A DNA stretch of 64,000 nucleotides from Proteus sp. FME41 (GCF_014897315.1 NZ_JABUYL010000011.1:1-64000), one strand, 5' to 3'. Positions 41,670 to 50,883 are shown, counted from the first letter of the stretch. Program-made: numbers and translations. Notes: generated by a model from the letters alone, not told the origin.

Positions 41670-42127
41670 TATCTGCCGTATTTAGAGTGATGTTTGCAAA
41701 TTTAAGAAGGTAATCAGCAAGTCGAGTAGACTAATATATTGATGGAATGACTTCTCAAAGGTTGATCACACTGTAGGGAAGATTAATACCAGATTGAAAA
41801 AAATATTCATTAGTTTATTTTCAAATAAAGTCATTTAATTGATCTTTGGTATAAATAATAATCAATAAGATAATTATTTGCTTATATTTTAATCTGATTA
41901 AATTAAATAAAAATGAGGAATAAAATTGAAAAGAAAATATTCTTAATTATGTGACTGATTGATTCTAGAAAGAAATTTTTCGCTATAATTAAAATATGTT
42001 CTCTTATAACAAACAGATGTTAATAAATCTTTAATAAAGACCAAAAGAATCGGTAATGTCATTTGATAAAATAATTATTCATTTAATATAAATAATTATT
42101 TAATTTTTTGAGATGATAATTATCAAT
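41670..42127. other. AT-rich region without a gene
   Basis: Together with 41585-41669 this is about 540 bases between dtpA and the hpaC terminator. No frame, tRNA or clear repeat was seen. Promoter elements for dtpA must be here, but none stands out. Confidence 0.5.
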
Positions 42128-42156
42128 AAAAACGCGCTTATTAAAAGTGCGTTTTT
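42128..42156 (-). terminator. Terminator after hpaC
   Basis: Stem AAAAACGCGCTT / AAGTGCGTTTTT (one G-U type pair) with a T-rich arm on both strands; it lies directly after hpaC on the minus strand. Confidence 0.75.
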
Positions 42157-42181
42157 ATTTTGAGTTAAATATTATCAAGAT

Positions 42182-42700
42182 TTAAGCGGGGGTTGATAGC
42201 CATTCATTTTTAACAGAGTGGAAACGACGTTTGAAATAAATCAAGCCATCCCCATCTTCACGCACTGCAATATTTTTAATTTCAGCCATATAAACAAAAT
42301 GAGTACCAACTTGGCGAACATCATAAATATCGCCTTCTAGGCAAGCGAGTGCATTGGTTAGTACAGGTTGTTGTAATTGCCCGTTTTGCCACCCTGGTTG
42401 GGTAAAACGATCTGCCATTGCAAGTCCTGTCATTCCAGCAAAATGGCAAGCCATTTCTTCTTGTTCATGATTTAAGATATTGATACTTAATTTTCCATTT
42501 TCTTGAAAAATGGTATTCATTTGACTTTTACTATTGATGCAAACCATTACTGTTGGTGGATTATCAGTCACTGAACATACCGCTGTTGCCGTTAAACCAC
42601 AGCATCCTGCATCACCATTTGTGGCGACGATATTGACCGCAGCACCTAAACTTGCCATTGCATCTCGAAAAAGTGGGTTAGCCTGTTTTTCCTCAGACAT
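42182..42700 (-). CDS. hpaC: 4-hydroxyphenylacetate 3-monooxygenase reductase component (flavin reductase)
   Basis: 172 residues, flavin reductase-like fold: FRDAMASLGAAVNIVATNGD, GLTATAVCSVTDNPPTVMVC, LNHEQEEMACHFAGMTG, IYFKRRFH. These closely resemble E. coli HpaC. The protein uses NADH to reduce FAD/FMN for the monooxygenase HpaB. No hpaB is in the window; it may supply reduced flavin to another enzyme. It is divergent from hpaR. Confidence 0.85.
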   Translation of the reverse strand: MSEEKQANPLFRDAMASLGAAVNIVATNGDAGCCGLTATAVCSVTDNPPTVMVCINSKSQMNTIFQENGKLSINILNHEQEEMACHFAGMTGLAMADRFTQPGWQNGQLQQPVLTNALACLEGDIYDVRQVGTHFVYMAEIKNIAVREDGDGLIYFKRRFHSVKNEWLSTPA

Positions 42701-43294
42701 TTTCTACTCCTACTGCCAGACTTCTCGTCTGTGGGCGTCTTCACTTAAAATAATAATGAGTTAAGGTAATCCAAATACTCCTTAACTACTTCGCTTAACA
42801 AAGTTGTTATGAACTTGCTGGTTTCTTTGTCGCGTGAGTTTAAAGCCGTAACGCTACCGCGCATAAACAAAGATAGCAATCTTTCTTTGTTACAATTTGT
42901 TAACTTTATCTCAAAAAGCCGTGAGACAACCTTATCGCTAAAGAACATTATTGCCTAATTTATAGCAAAGGTAATAGGCAAATTAAGCGACTTTTTTCGA
43001 TTGAAAAGGGGATAACACAATTTGTCAATTCACGATAATTGCGTATAGGTCAAAAGGTTGTGAAAATTACGCTTGGCATAAATAAAGTGCAAGAGTGATA
43101 AATTGCACAAAGAGAATAAAATTGCAGAAATTGAGTCAACTTTATTTATTTGTTAATATGAATAATTGTAACAAATAGTCTATTCTTAGAATATAGTCAT
43201 TTTACAAACCATAAACAGCGGTACTTTTTCACTGCCTATATTGAGTGATGTTTCATCATTTCACCTATAACACCATATAAAGAGCTTTTTGATT
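42701..43294. other. Divergent region between hpaC and hpaR
   Basis: About 590 bases. It contains a hairpin CAGACTTCTCGTCTG at about 42717, an AACAAAGA...TTTGTT hairpin near 42870-42900, and an inverted repeat at 43148-43176. A 67-codon minus-strand frame at 42745-42948 has no clear ribosome site and is not called. Confidence 0.5.
43148..43176. promoter_or_regulatory. Inverted repeat upstream of hpaR, candidate HpaR operator
   Basis: ATTTGTTA-N13-TAACAAAT, perfect 8-bp arms, 119 bases upstream of the hpaR ATG in the divergent promoter region. HpaR is a MarR-type repressor that regulates its own promoter in E. coli; binding here is inference. Confidence 0.4.
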
Positions 43295-43732
43295 ATGCAT
43301 GAATCATTAACTATCGCGCTACTGCAAGCTCGGGAATCTGCGATGGGGTTTTTTCGACCTGTTCTTAAAGAGCATAATCTGACAGAACAGCAGTGGCGGA
43401 TTATTCGAGTCCTTGCGGATAAGCGGTCTATCGATTTTCATGAATTAGCACAAAAATCGTGTATTCTTCGACCCAGTTTAACAGGTATTTTGATTAGAAT
43501 GGAAAGAGACGAGCTGATTTGTCGCTTAAAACCCGTCAGTGACCAACGTAAGCTTTTTGTGTCACTGTCTGCCAATGGGCAAAGTTTATACGATAAAATT
43601 CAGCCTAAAATTGAAGAAGGCTACCAATTACTTGAGCAAAAATTTTCAACTGAAAAATTACAACGTCTATCTGGATTATTAAAAGAACTGATTGCGTTAA
43701 ATCCTGATGATGAAGAACCTTCAGAAAAATAA
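43295..43732 (+). CDS. hpaR: MarR-family regulator HpaR
   Basis: 145 residues from ATG 43295; a TTG two codons earlier is less likely. MarR winged helix: LTEQQWRIIRVLAD, DFHELAQKSCILRPSLTGILIRMERD and LKPVSDQRKLFVSL. This is the HpaR signature that represses homoprotocatechuate degradation genes in E. coli. Here only hpaC lies beside it, so its other targets may be elsewhere or lost. Confidence 0.85.
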   Translation: MHESLTIALLQARESAMGFFRPVLKEHNLTEQQWRIIRVLADKRSIDFHELAQKSCILRPSLTGILIRMERDELICRLKPVSDQRKLFVSLSANGQSLYDKIQPKIEEGYQLLEQKFSTEKLQRLSGLLKELIALNPDDEEPSEK

Positions 43733-43752
43733 GTCGCTTTGGTCATCAATAA

Positions 43753-43780
43753 AAAAGGAGATGCTTGTGCATCTCCTTTT
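43753..43780. terminator. Bidirectional terminator between hpaR and betT
   Basis: A perfect 12-bp stem AAAAGGAGATGC / GCATCTCCTTTT with TTGT loop between convergent genes; T-rich on both strands. Confidence 0.85.
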
Positions 43781-43801
43781 ACTGTTATGACATAGATAAT
43801 A

Positions 43802-45805
43802 TTACTGTTTACCTAGCACATGTAAGAAGTGGATGTGTTTTTCATACTGATCAAGAATATCGTGAATGATTTGCTCTTTCGTCCAACCCATTACATCGTA
43901 ATCTTGTCCACCTTCTTTTAAGTGGATCTCAGCGCGATAATATTTATGTTCTTCGTCTCTTTCTTCATCACTAAGCCCTGCCAAAGCAAAAGCGGGTTGG
44001 GTATAAAAACGTAAACGAACTTCATAGAAGAAATTCATGTCGTCTCCTAAATCAACCTCAAAACCAATGCGGTCATCTTCTTCATGATGGATATAGCATT
44101 GAGTGGCTTGCTTACTTAACTCAGTAGAGACCAGTTCCATTGAAGGTTGAATAACCTCATCCATAAAACGTTTTACATGAGAACGTTTTGGAAAATAGGC
44201 AATATTTCTTAAACGACGTTGCCATGGGATGGGATTACGGCTAGCAGGGGGAGCGATCGTCGTTAATTGCTGACTATCACGTTTATAAACATCAACACGT
44301 AATGCTTTTATTAGCCCATAAATAGACGCAAGCAATACCATTGAGAAAGGTAATGCACTCGCTATTGTCACCGTTTGCAGTGCGGTTAAGCCCCCAGCTA
44401 ATAACAAGGTGATTGCTGAAATTCCCATTAATGCAGCCCAGAAAATACGTTGCCACACCGGGGTTTCGCTATCTCCGCCTGAAGCTAAAGTATCAACAAC
44501 CATTGCACCTGAATCTGCAGATGTGACAAAGAAAACAATCACCATCAACATCGCGAAAAAAGATAAAACAGATGAAAATGGAAAATAATTTAAGAATTCA
44601 AATAAAGCTAAAGAAACATCTTGTTGCACGACGTTGGCCAGTGCTTCAGCGCCTTTATCTTTAATTAAATGGATTGCAGTGTTACCAAAAACGGTCATCC
44701 AAAGTAAGGTAAAGCCTGCAGGAACAAACAGTACGCCGATAACAAACTCTCGAATAGTACGACCGCGCGAAATACGGGCAATAAACATTCCTACAAAGGG
44801 AGACCATGACAGCCACCATCCCCAATAAAGCAGTGTCCATCCCCCTAACCAATCGCTAGATTTTGGCTCATAAGCATAAAGATTAAAGGTTTTACTGACA
44901 ATTTCGGATAGATAACCCCCTGTATTTTCAACAAATGACTTCAATATCAATACAGTTGGTCCAAGGATAATGACTAATAAAAGGAGAACAACCGCCAATC
45001 CTAGATTAAGTTCGGATAAGAATCGGATCCCTTTTTCTAGTCCTGAAACAACAGAAATAGTTGCAAGTCCTGTTATTACAACAATCAAGATAACTTGAAT
45101 AGTTGAATTAATAGGAATATCAAAAAGGTGATTTAAACCGGCGTTAACTTGTAAAACACCAAAGCCAAGTGAGGTTGCGACACCAAAAACGGTTCCTACG
45201 ACAGCAAAAATATCAACAGCATGACCAATTGGGCCATGTATGCGATCGCCTATAATAGGGTAAAGTGCTGAACGCAGTGTTAATGGCAAACCATGACGAT
45301 AAGAGAAGAATGCTAAAATTAATGCCACAATGGCGTAAATTGCCCACGCATGTAATCCCCAGTGGAAAAAGGTTAATCGCATGGCTTCTTTAGCGGCTTC
45401 TATCGTTTGTGCTTCACCCGTTGGGGGCATAAGGTAATGCATTACAGGTTCAGCAACACCGAAGAACATTAATCCAATTCCCATACCTGCTGAAAAAAGC
45501 ATAGCAAACCAAGCAAAATAGCTAAAGTGAGGGCGTGCATGGTCGGGGCCTAACTTGATCTGACCAAAGCGGGAGAATCCCAAATAAGTCACACTCAGCA
45601 AAACCAATGCTACGGCTAGAATGTAAAACCAACTCGCATTAGTGAAGAGGTTTTCCTGAAGGCGACCTAATTTATCATTAGCAAGCTCTGGAAATAGTGC
45701 AGAAAATCCAACGATAAATAAAATGAGTAGTGCTGATGTATAAAAAACGGGAGGATTAATTTTTATCCTAACTTTTTGAGGCGTTATATCGTTTTGTTGA
45801 CTCAT
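43802..45805 (-). CDS. betT: High-affinity choline transporter BetT (BCCT family)
   Basis: 667 residues from ATG 45805 (start MSQQNDITPQKVRI, AGG upstream); a longer frame to 45919 adds 38 odd residues. Twelve membrane segments with BCCT signatures (FFGVAEPVMHY, FFHWGLHAWAIYA, LYWGWWLSWSPFVGMFIARI). A ~150-residue cytoplasmic C-terminal tail as in BetT senses osmotic strength in E. coli. It imports choline for glycine betaine. betIBA are not adjacent. Confidence 0.88.
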   Translation of the reverse strand: MSQQNDITPQKVRIKINPPVFYTSALLILFIVGFSALFPELANDKLGRLQENLFTNASWFYILAVALVLLSVTYLGFSRFGQIKLGPDHARPHFSYFAWFAMLFSAGMGIGLMFFGVAEPVMHYLMPPTGEAQTIEAAKEAMRLTFFHWGLHAWAIYAIVALILAFFSYRHGLPLTLRSALYPIIGDRIHGPIGHAVDIFAVVGTVFGVATSLGFGVLQVNAGLNHLFDIPINSTIQVILIVVITGLATISVVSGLEKGIRFLSELNLGLAVVLLLLVIILGPTVLILKSFVENTGGYLSEIVSKTFNLYAYEPKSSDWLGGWTLLYWGWWLSWSPFVGMFIARISRGRTIREFVIGVLFVPAGFTLLWMTVFGNTAIHLIKDKGAEALANVVQQDVSLALFEFLNYFPFSSVLSFFAMLMVIVFFVTSADSGAMVVDTLASGGDSETPVWQRIFWAALMGISAITLLLAGGLTALQTVTIASALPFSMVLLASIYGLIKALRVDVYKRDSQQLTTIAPPASRNPIPWQRRLRNIAYFPKRSHVKRFMDEVIQPSMELVSTELSKQATQCYIHHEEDDRIGFEVDLGDDMNFFYEVRLRFYTQPAFALAGLSDEERDEEHKYYRAEIHLKEGGQDYDVMGWTKEQIIHDILDQYEKHIHFLHVLGKQ

Positions 45806-46117
45806 AGCTAACCTATTTTTTGTTATTTTCTTAGAAAGAGACTTTTTCGCTATCAACTTTCTGATTGTATCTATAACCAGAAAAGAAAAGTTCATAAGAA
45901 AATTTGAATAAAGCACCAAATAAGTGAGGTGTTTTATAAAAGAGCGGAAGTCAATTATTTTTTCCGCAAGATGAAGAAAATTATCATTAAATCAATTTGT
46001 TACTATTGTTTTATTGTAGGTGCCTTCACCCATCAATAGGTTTCTCCTGTTGAAAAAAGGAGAACATGGTTACATTTTTTGCTTAATCGATCAACCTTAG
46101 GCTTTTTTTTGCACAAA
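45806..46117. other. Region upstream of betT
   Basis: About 310 bases with no gene. Two hairpins are visible: GCGGAA...TTCCGC near 45942-45967, and TTCTCCT...AGGAGAA near 46042-46064. They could be part of the betT leader or old terminators. Confidence 0.4.
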
Positions 46118-46145
46118 AAAAGCCAGTAAAATTTTACTGGCTTTT
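46118..46145 (-). terminator. Terminator after the coiled-coil lipoprotein
   Basis: A perfect 28-bp palindrome AAAAGCCAGTAAAA / TTTTACTGGCTTTT; ends in T on both strands. Confidence 0.85.
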
Positions 46146-46171
46146 GTATCATCAAAAATTCTGAAATCAGA

Positions 46172-46807
46172 TTATTTATTTTCAGCTTTTAAATTATCAA
46201 TTTTTTGTTTAGCTTGATCGGTTAATTGATCTGCTTTATCAAGCGCTTTATTTTCAGTATCTTGAGCTTGCTGTTTAACATCATCGCTTGTTTTTGATGC
46301 ATCACTTTTTAATTGATCAACTTTGCTATCGGCTTCTTGCATTAAGTTATCTGCAGTTTTGCTCGCATCTTGTTTTAGCTCTGCGGCTTTTTCAGATAAT
46401 TTATTACTTTCTGCACTTAAACTTTGCTTAATCTCTTCTGCTTTTGCAGCACTGGCATCTTTTAATTCATCTGTTTTTTGAGAGATGCTTTCTTTCAAGG
46501 CATCTGTTTTTTCATCTGCTTGTGCTTTTAATTCTGCAGTTTTTTGCTCAGCTTTATCTTTTAGCTCTTGAGCTTGTTGTGTCAATTCATCGGCTTTGGC
46601 AGAAGCGTCTTCTTTCAAATCAGCGGCTTTTTCTTTGGCTTGATTAGTTAACTCTGTTGCTTTATCTTGCGCGGTTTCCGTTACTTGGGTCGCGGTTTCT
46701 TTTGCTTTATCAAGTCCTTCATCAACTTTTTTAGATGAATCATCACAACCTGCTGTAATGGTAACAAGACCCGCTAGAACCAATGAAGTAAGTAGTTTTT
46801 TATTCAT
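46172..46807 (-). CDS. Coiled-coil (LEA-like) lipoprotein
   Basis: 211 residues from ATG 46807, just before a signal peptide with lipobox TAGC. The mature part is almost entirely Ala, Lys, Asp, Glu, Gln, Thr and Ser in amphipathic 11-residue-like repeats (AKETATQV, AKEKAADLKED, AADELTQQAQELKDK type), with no Trp or Tyr. This suggests a long helix like late-embryogenesis-abundant proteins or Lpp-like coiled coils, anchored by lipid in an envelope membrane. Function unknown; stress protection is a guess. A homologous family appears in Proteus/Providencia as I recall. Confidence 0.7.
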   Translation of the reverse strand: MNKKLLTSLVLAGLVTITAGCDDSSKKVDEGLDKAKETATQVTETAQDKATELTNQAKEKAADLKEDASAKADELTQQAQELKDKAEQKTAELKAQADEKTDALKESISQKTDELKDASAAKAEEIKQSLSAESNKLSEKAAELKQDASKTADNLMQEADSKVDQLKSDASKTSDDVKQQAQDTENKALDKADQLTDQAKQKIDNLKAENK

Positions 46808-47074
46808 TTTTTTCTCCAAAATGTATGTTCAAAAACAATTCGGTGATATCCCGCATAAGAAGTAGAAAAGGCGAGAAGCTATTACGTTGAGAGTAAGAGA
46901 TTACCGTCAAACTATCGTAATAAGTATAGTGTGAGTCTTAAAATCAACAAACCTAAGTATATTAAGTGTTTTTTCTTAGTCAAATATCATGAAAAATAAT
47001 TTGAATTTTTATCAAGGTAGGGTTTTCTGCTTTATAATAATGAAAGCAGATATTATTGGAAATGTGAGAGACAA

Positions 47075-47749
47075 ATGGAATATTACTTTCTGGTTGTTAT
47101 TAAATTTATTATTGGTTTTACTATCATATTAGTTCATATGAATTTATCAGGAAAAACACAGCTTTCCCAATTCACTCCTATTGATTTTATTGGTAATTTT
47201 GTGCTTGGTGGCATTATGGGTGGGGTAATTTATACCGATGCTATTCCACTTTATCAATATATTATTGTTTTTTTAATTGGTGTAAGTTTTATCTCTTTAC
47301 TTAATTATATTAGCAAGCGATTCAATTTTTTCCGTGCTGTTACCATTGGTAATCCGATCCCTATAATAAAGAAGGGCGAGTTTATTATGGAAAATATTAT
47401 GGAAAAGAAGAACAAAATAGATATTCTCAATATTACCTCTCGTCTTCATGCACAAGGTATTCATTCGTTTCAGGAAGTCAATTACGCACAAATTGAGCCA
47501 GATGGACAAATCACCGTAGTGTGTGATGGTGCTAAAATGCCATCATTAATTGTGATGAAAGAGGGCGTTATCCGTACTTCAGAATTAGTGCAGATAGAAA
47601 AAGATGAAGCATGGTTACAAGAAGAAATGGAAAATCAGCATATAGATAAACCTGAAGATGTCTTCTTGGCTGAGTTTTGGGATGGTAAAGTTAACTTTAT
47701 TTTGCAGGATGGCAAAATAAAGCGCACCACAATCTTAAAAGACAATTAA
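47075..47749 (+). CDS. DUF421 (YetF-like) membrane protein
   Basis: 224 residues. Three N-terminal membrane segments (about residues 5-20, 38-55, 62-80) with LSQFTPIDFIGNFVLGG, a hallmark of DUF421, then a soluble domain. The role of the family is poorly known; links to envelope stress and spore germination exist in Bacillus. Stands alone between the lipoprotein and rnz. Confidence 0.8.
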   Translation: MEYYFLVVIKFIIGFTIILVHMNLSGKTQLSQFTPIDFIGNFVLGGIMGGVIYTDAIPLYQYIIVFLIGVSFISLLNYISKRFNFFRAVTIGNPIPIIKKGEFIMENIMEKKNKIDILNITSRLHAQGIHSFQEVNYAQIEPDGQITVVCDGAKMPSLIVMKEGVIRTSELVQIEKDEAWLQEEMENQHIDKPEDVFLAEFWDGKVNFILQDGKIKRTTILKDN

Positions 47750-47854
47750 AAAGTATAAATTGATAGTTAGGTTATTTGTTGATAGTGATAGCATTGTTTA
47801 CAGGTTCAATGGCGACGTTATGCCGCCATTGTTATCGAGAAAGAGTACCGATTA

Positions 47855-48772
47855 TTACAACTTAAATACTGCAAAATCAGTGGCCATTTCAGTGTGACTA
47901 AAGACTTGCTGGCATTCATTCAATAAATCAGCACAATCTTCTGGCAAATAGCGACTACTGATATGGGTAATAATCAGTTTTTTAACGTTAGCATCTTTTG
48001 CTAGTTGTGCCGCTTGTACTGTTGTTGAATGGCCTCGACTATTTGCTTGCTCTGCCATTTCATGTTTAAACGTTGCTTCATGCACTATTACATCTGCGTT
48101 ATCAGCCAGCTTTAATGCATTTGGTGTCGGTTGCGTATCACCAAAAATGGCAATGCAACGGCCTTCAATTTCAGGGCCAATATATTCTTTGCCATCAATT
48201 TTTCGCCCATCGGGTAATGTAATGGTTTTACCTTGTTTTAAGCCTTGTAGCCAAGGGCCCGCAGGAATATTTTCCGTTTTTAGTTTCTCGGCATCTAATT
48301 TACCCAAGCTATTTTCTTCTTCTAAACGGTAACCCAAACAAGGTACTGGATGAGAAAGTGCTTCACAACTGACTTTCATACCTTCTTCTTCGAAAAGAAA
48401 GCCTGTTTCCTCTATTTCCACGATATTAATCGGGTAAGTTAAATAAGATTGGCTTAAGGTCAGTGCAGTCTCTATAAAAGTTTTGATACCCGTAGGGCCA
48501 TATACCGTTAAGAGAGTTTCAGTTCCCCCCATAGAACGGCTACAGAGTAATCCCGGCAAACCAAAGAGATGATCACCGTGTAAATGAGTAATAAAGATTT
48601 TATTTACACGCGGTAATTTCACTCGAGTATGTAATATTTGATGTTGTGTGGCTTCACCACAATCAAACATCCACATGCTTTTTTGTTTATTTTGTAAATC
48701 AAGCACCATACTTGTGACGTTACGATCCTTAGAAGGAACACCTGCATTAGTACCTAAAAAAGTGAGCTCCAT
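47855..48772 (-). CDS. rnz: Ribonuclease Z / RNase BN
   Basis: 305 residues. Metallo-beta-lactamase fold with THLHGDHLFGLPG, FGDTQPTPNA and GHSTTVQAAQ. It processes tRNA 3' ends. It directly follows rtcR on the same strand with a 9-base gap, so it may be in an operon with the RNA-repair regulator. Confidence 0.93.
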   Translation of the reverse strand: MELTFLGTNAGVPSKDRNVTSMVLDLQNKQKSMWMFDCGEATQHQILHTRVKLPRVNKIFITHLHGDHLFGLPGLLCSRSMGGTETLLTVYGPTGIKTFIETALTLSQSYLTYPINIVEIEETGFLFEEEGMKVSCEALSHPVPCLGYRLEEENSLGKLDAEKLKTENIPAGPWLQGLKQGKTITLPDGRKIDGKEYIGPEIEGRCIAIFGDTQPTPNALKLADNADVIVHEATFKHEMAEQANSRGHSTTVQAAQLAKDANVKKLIITHISSRYLPEDCADLLNECQQVFSHTEMATDFAVFKL

Positions 48773-48781
48773 AATGAAATA

Positions 48782-50374
48782 TTATTCTCCATGTTGAATT
48801 TGTTCCCAGCTTAAGCCAAATTTCGCAAGGTATTTGCGTAAGCGATCGGCATCGTTGGGTTGTTTTTTATTTTGTCTTGATACTGCGAAAAGTTTTCTAC
48901 CGGCTTCTGAGAGTGTTGATGATTGCTGGCACGTTTTGATAACTGTATTGAGTTGGCTAAGATCGAAAAGATCAATATCAGCACTGTTTAATAAAGAAGA
49001 GGAGGTTATTCCCCAACTTTGTTTTAAACGGTTAATTTCTTCATCAACAAGAGAAAGGGTAATACGACCATTTTCGGCAAGTGTAGCCATTCGCGTTATA
49101 CTAGCACTAAGTTCACGGAAATTGCCACGCCATAATGCCTGTTCAGATATTGCAAACCGAATATAGTGTGATTTTGCATCTGAATTAAAGCGGATCGCCT
49201 TTTGATAAAGTGTTGCAAAGTGATGCAATTCATAATCGATGTTAGGCTCAATATCCTCTTTACGATCCGCTAATCCTGGCAGAGAAAAAGCCCACATATT
49301 GATCCTTGCATAAAGATCTTCACGAAAAAGCCCTTTTTGAATTTGCTTATCCATATCCCGATGAGTACCTGCAATTAATTGAAAATCGCTTTGTACTTCA
49401 GTATCTGAACCATAAGGATAAAACGATTTTTCTTCTATGGCTTTCAGCAACATCGCTTGTTCATCAAGTCCTAACTCTGCAATTTCATCCAGAAATAAAA
49501 TTCCTTTATCGGCTTCTCGTAGTAAACCTTGTCTGGCTTGTAATGCGCCTGTAAATGCCCCTTTAACATGCCCAAATAAGGTAGACATCGCATTGTCACC
49601 ACGTAAAGTGGCACAGTTAACAGCAATAAATCGACCTTTTACAAAATGACGAGATTGCCGTAATTCATAAATACGCTGGGCAAGAAATGATTTACCGGCT
49701 CCTGTTGGTCCTGTTAATAAGATAGGAGCAAAAGAGCGTAATGCGACACGTTCAATTTGAGCGATTAACGTATTAAAGCGTTCATTACGTGTGGCAATTC
49801 CTGATTTTAAGAAAGAAAGTGATTCATTATGGTAGTGCTCAAATCGGCTCGTTAATTTGGTATAACGACTTAAATCAAGGTCAATCACCGCATAACTGCC
49901 CGTTGCTGATTGCACTGTTTTGATGCCGTCTTCATTTTCTATTTTAGAAGAAGGAGAGGTTTGTAATAGTTTTGCTGGCAAGTAATGCGCTTCTGTCAGT
50001 AAAAACCAACAAATTTGAGCGATATGTGTTCCTGTCGTGATATGCACATAATACTCTTCATTTTCGGTATCAAAAGGATAATTCACAGCAAAATCAAGAA
50101 AGTGGCTGTACACCTCTTCGAGATCCCAAGGGTCATGAATATCAATTTCGTAAGGTAGTACTTCAGTATCTGGTGAGACAGTATGAATATCTTCTGTAAT
50201 GTTAGACGCCAACATTGAGTCATTAGGCTGGTGGATCATGACTAATCGGCTAACAGGAAAATCCTTTTGATGACAAATGGAAATTGTTGGGCGCCATGAG
50301 TTCCACCTTTTATGGTTTTTACCTCGTTTATCTAATGTTGTGCCTAAAACACCAATTACCACTTTACGTTTCAT
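48782..50374 (-). CDS. rtcR: Sigma-54-dependent activator of RNA repair RtcR
   Basis: 530 residues. N-terminal ~185 residues form the RtcR-specific CARF-like sensing domain (MKRKVVIGVLGTTLDK start). The AAA+ domain has Walker A GPTGAGKSF, the sigma-54 contact GAFTGA and Walker B GILFLDEIAEL. C-terminal DNA-binding helix-turn-helix. It activates the divergent slipin-rtcB operon from the sigma-54 promoter at 50539. In E. coli, activation follows sensing of RNA fragments. Confidence 0.95.
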   Translation of the reverse strand: MKRKVVIGVLGTTLDKRGKNHKRWNSWRPTISICHQKDFPVSRLVMIHQPNDSMLASNITEDIHTVSPDTEVLPYEIDIHDPWDLEEVYSHFLDFAVNYPFDTENEEYYVHITTGTHIAQICWFLLTEAHYLPAKLLQTSPSSKIENEDGIKTVQSATGSYAVIDLDLSRYTKLTSRFEHYHNESLSFLKSGIATRNERFNTLIAQIERVALRSFAPILLTGPTGAGKSFLAQRIYELRQSRHFVKGRFIAVNCATLRGDNAMSTLFGHVKGAFTGALQARQGLLREADKGILFLDEIAELGLDEQAMLLKAIEEKSFYPYGSDTEVQSDFQLIAGTHRDMDKQIQKGLFREDLYARINMWAFSLPGLADRKEDIEPNIDYELHHFATLYQKAIRFNSDAKSHYIRFAISEQALWRGNFRELSASITRMATLAENGRITLSLVDEEINRLKQSWGITSSSLLNSADIDLFDLSQLNTVIKTCQQSSTLSEAGRKLFAVSRQNKKQPNDADRLRKYLAKFGLSWEQIQHGE

Positions 50375-50538
50375 TAAGTTATCCCTACCTATCTTTATTT
50401 ATATTTATAACCATATAGATAAAAAGATAGGTTTTTATCGTTTTTAATTCAACGGCTAAATATTTAAAAATCACATGAAAAATATTTTTATAAATAAAAA
50501 CAATGAATTAAACGTATTTTTTACGAATTTAAAAAACT

Positions 50539-50554
50539 TGGCACGATCTTCGCA
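50539..50554 (+). promoter_or_regulatory. Sigma-54 promoter of the slipin-rtcB operon
   Basis: TGGCACGATCTTCGCA has the invariant GG and GC pairs 10 bases apart (-24/-12 type) and points away from rtcR into the leader RNA. Confidence 0.88.
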
Positions 50555-50573
50555 ATATTATTAATGTCTTGAG

Positions 50574-50588
50574 CAGATTTTAAATCTG
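50574..50588 (+). other. Small hairpin at the 5' end of the rtc leader
   Basis: CAGATTTTAAATCTG is a perfect palindromic hairpin, about 20 bases after the sigma-54 -12 element, so at the start of the transcript. Four bp can pair around a 7-base TTTTAAA loop of anticodon-loop size. Confidence 0.45.
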
Positions 50589-50609
50589 GTAGGCACATAA
50601 AGAACACTC

Positions 50610-50697
50610 TGTGGTGTTATCTAAATGTGTTCCTCCACATCAAGACTCTGTAGGTGAAGAGGGTTATTTTCAGGTTCGATTCCTGACACCAAAACCA
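50610..50697 (+). ncRNA. tRNA-like structured RNA in the rtc operon leader
   Basis: An 88-base segment can fold as a cloverleaf. The acceptor pair is TGTGGTG / CACCAAA with one mismatch, followed by A and CCA. Hairpin ATGTG-TTCCTC-CACAT takes the D-arm position, and CTCT-GTAGGTGA-AGAG the anticodon-arm position with an 8-base loop. A perfect T-arm TCAGG-TTCGATT-CCTGA completes it. It is not a normal tRNA. tRNA-like Y RNA-related RNAs (YrlA) are known in Salmonella rtc/rsr operons; whether this is the same family needs a covariance search. Confidence 0.6.
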
Positions 50698-50807
50698 TTA
50701 CAAATCCAAATGTAAAATTAAATATAAAAAATCGTTGTGACAGCAGTATCGTCACCTTACTTATCCACCAGCAACTGCGCTGGATTGAAAGCAGAAGAAG
50801 AGACAAA

Positions 50808-50883
50808 CAATGCATCGTTCCTCTCTTGTTTTCCTTTTAGTTTCGCAAAGCTTGCCCGTGGAAAAGTAAGCCACGATAAATTG
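50808..50883 (+). other. Second structured segment in the rtc leader
   Basis: CAATGCATCG (50808-50817) can pair with CGATAAATTG (50874-50883) except for two central bases, closing a ~56-base loop that has an inner hairpin CGTGG / CCACG. It ends about 40 bases upstream of the slipin ATG. It could be an RNA element or Y RNA-like piece, but this is only by eye. Confidence 0.35.

Noticed and set aside
42745-42948. 67-codon minus-strand frame between hpaC and hpaR
   Set aside because: No ribosome site and no recognisable motif; region is probably regulatory.
50610-50697. Ordinary tRNA gene in the rtc leader
   Set aside because: The acceptor stem has a mismatch, the D-arm is not canonical and the anticodon loop has eight bases, so a normal tRNA is unlikely.
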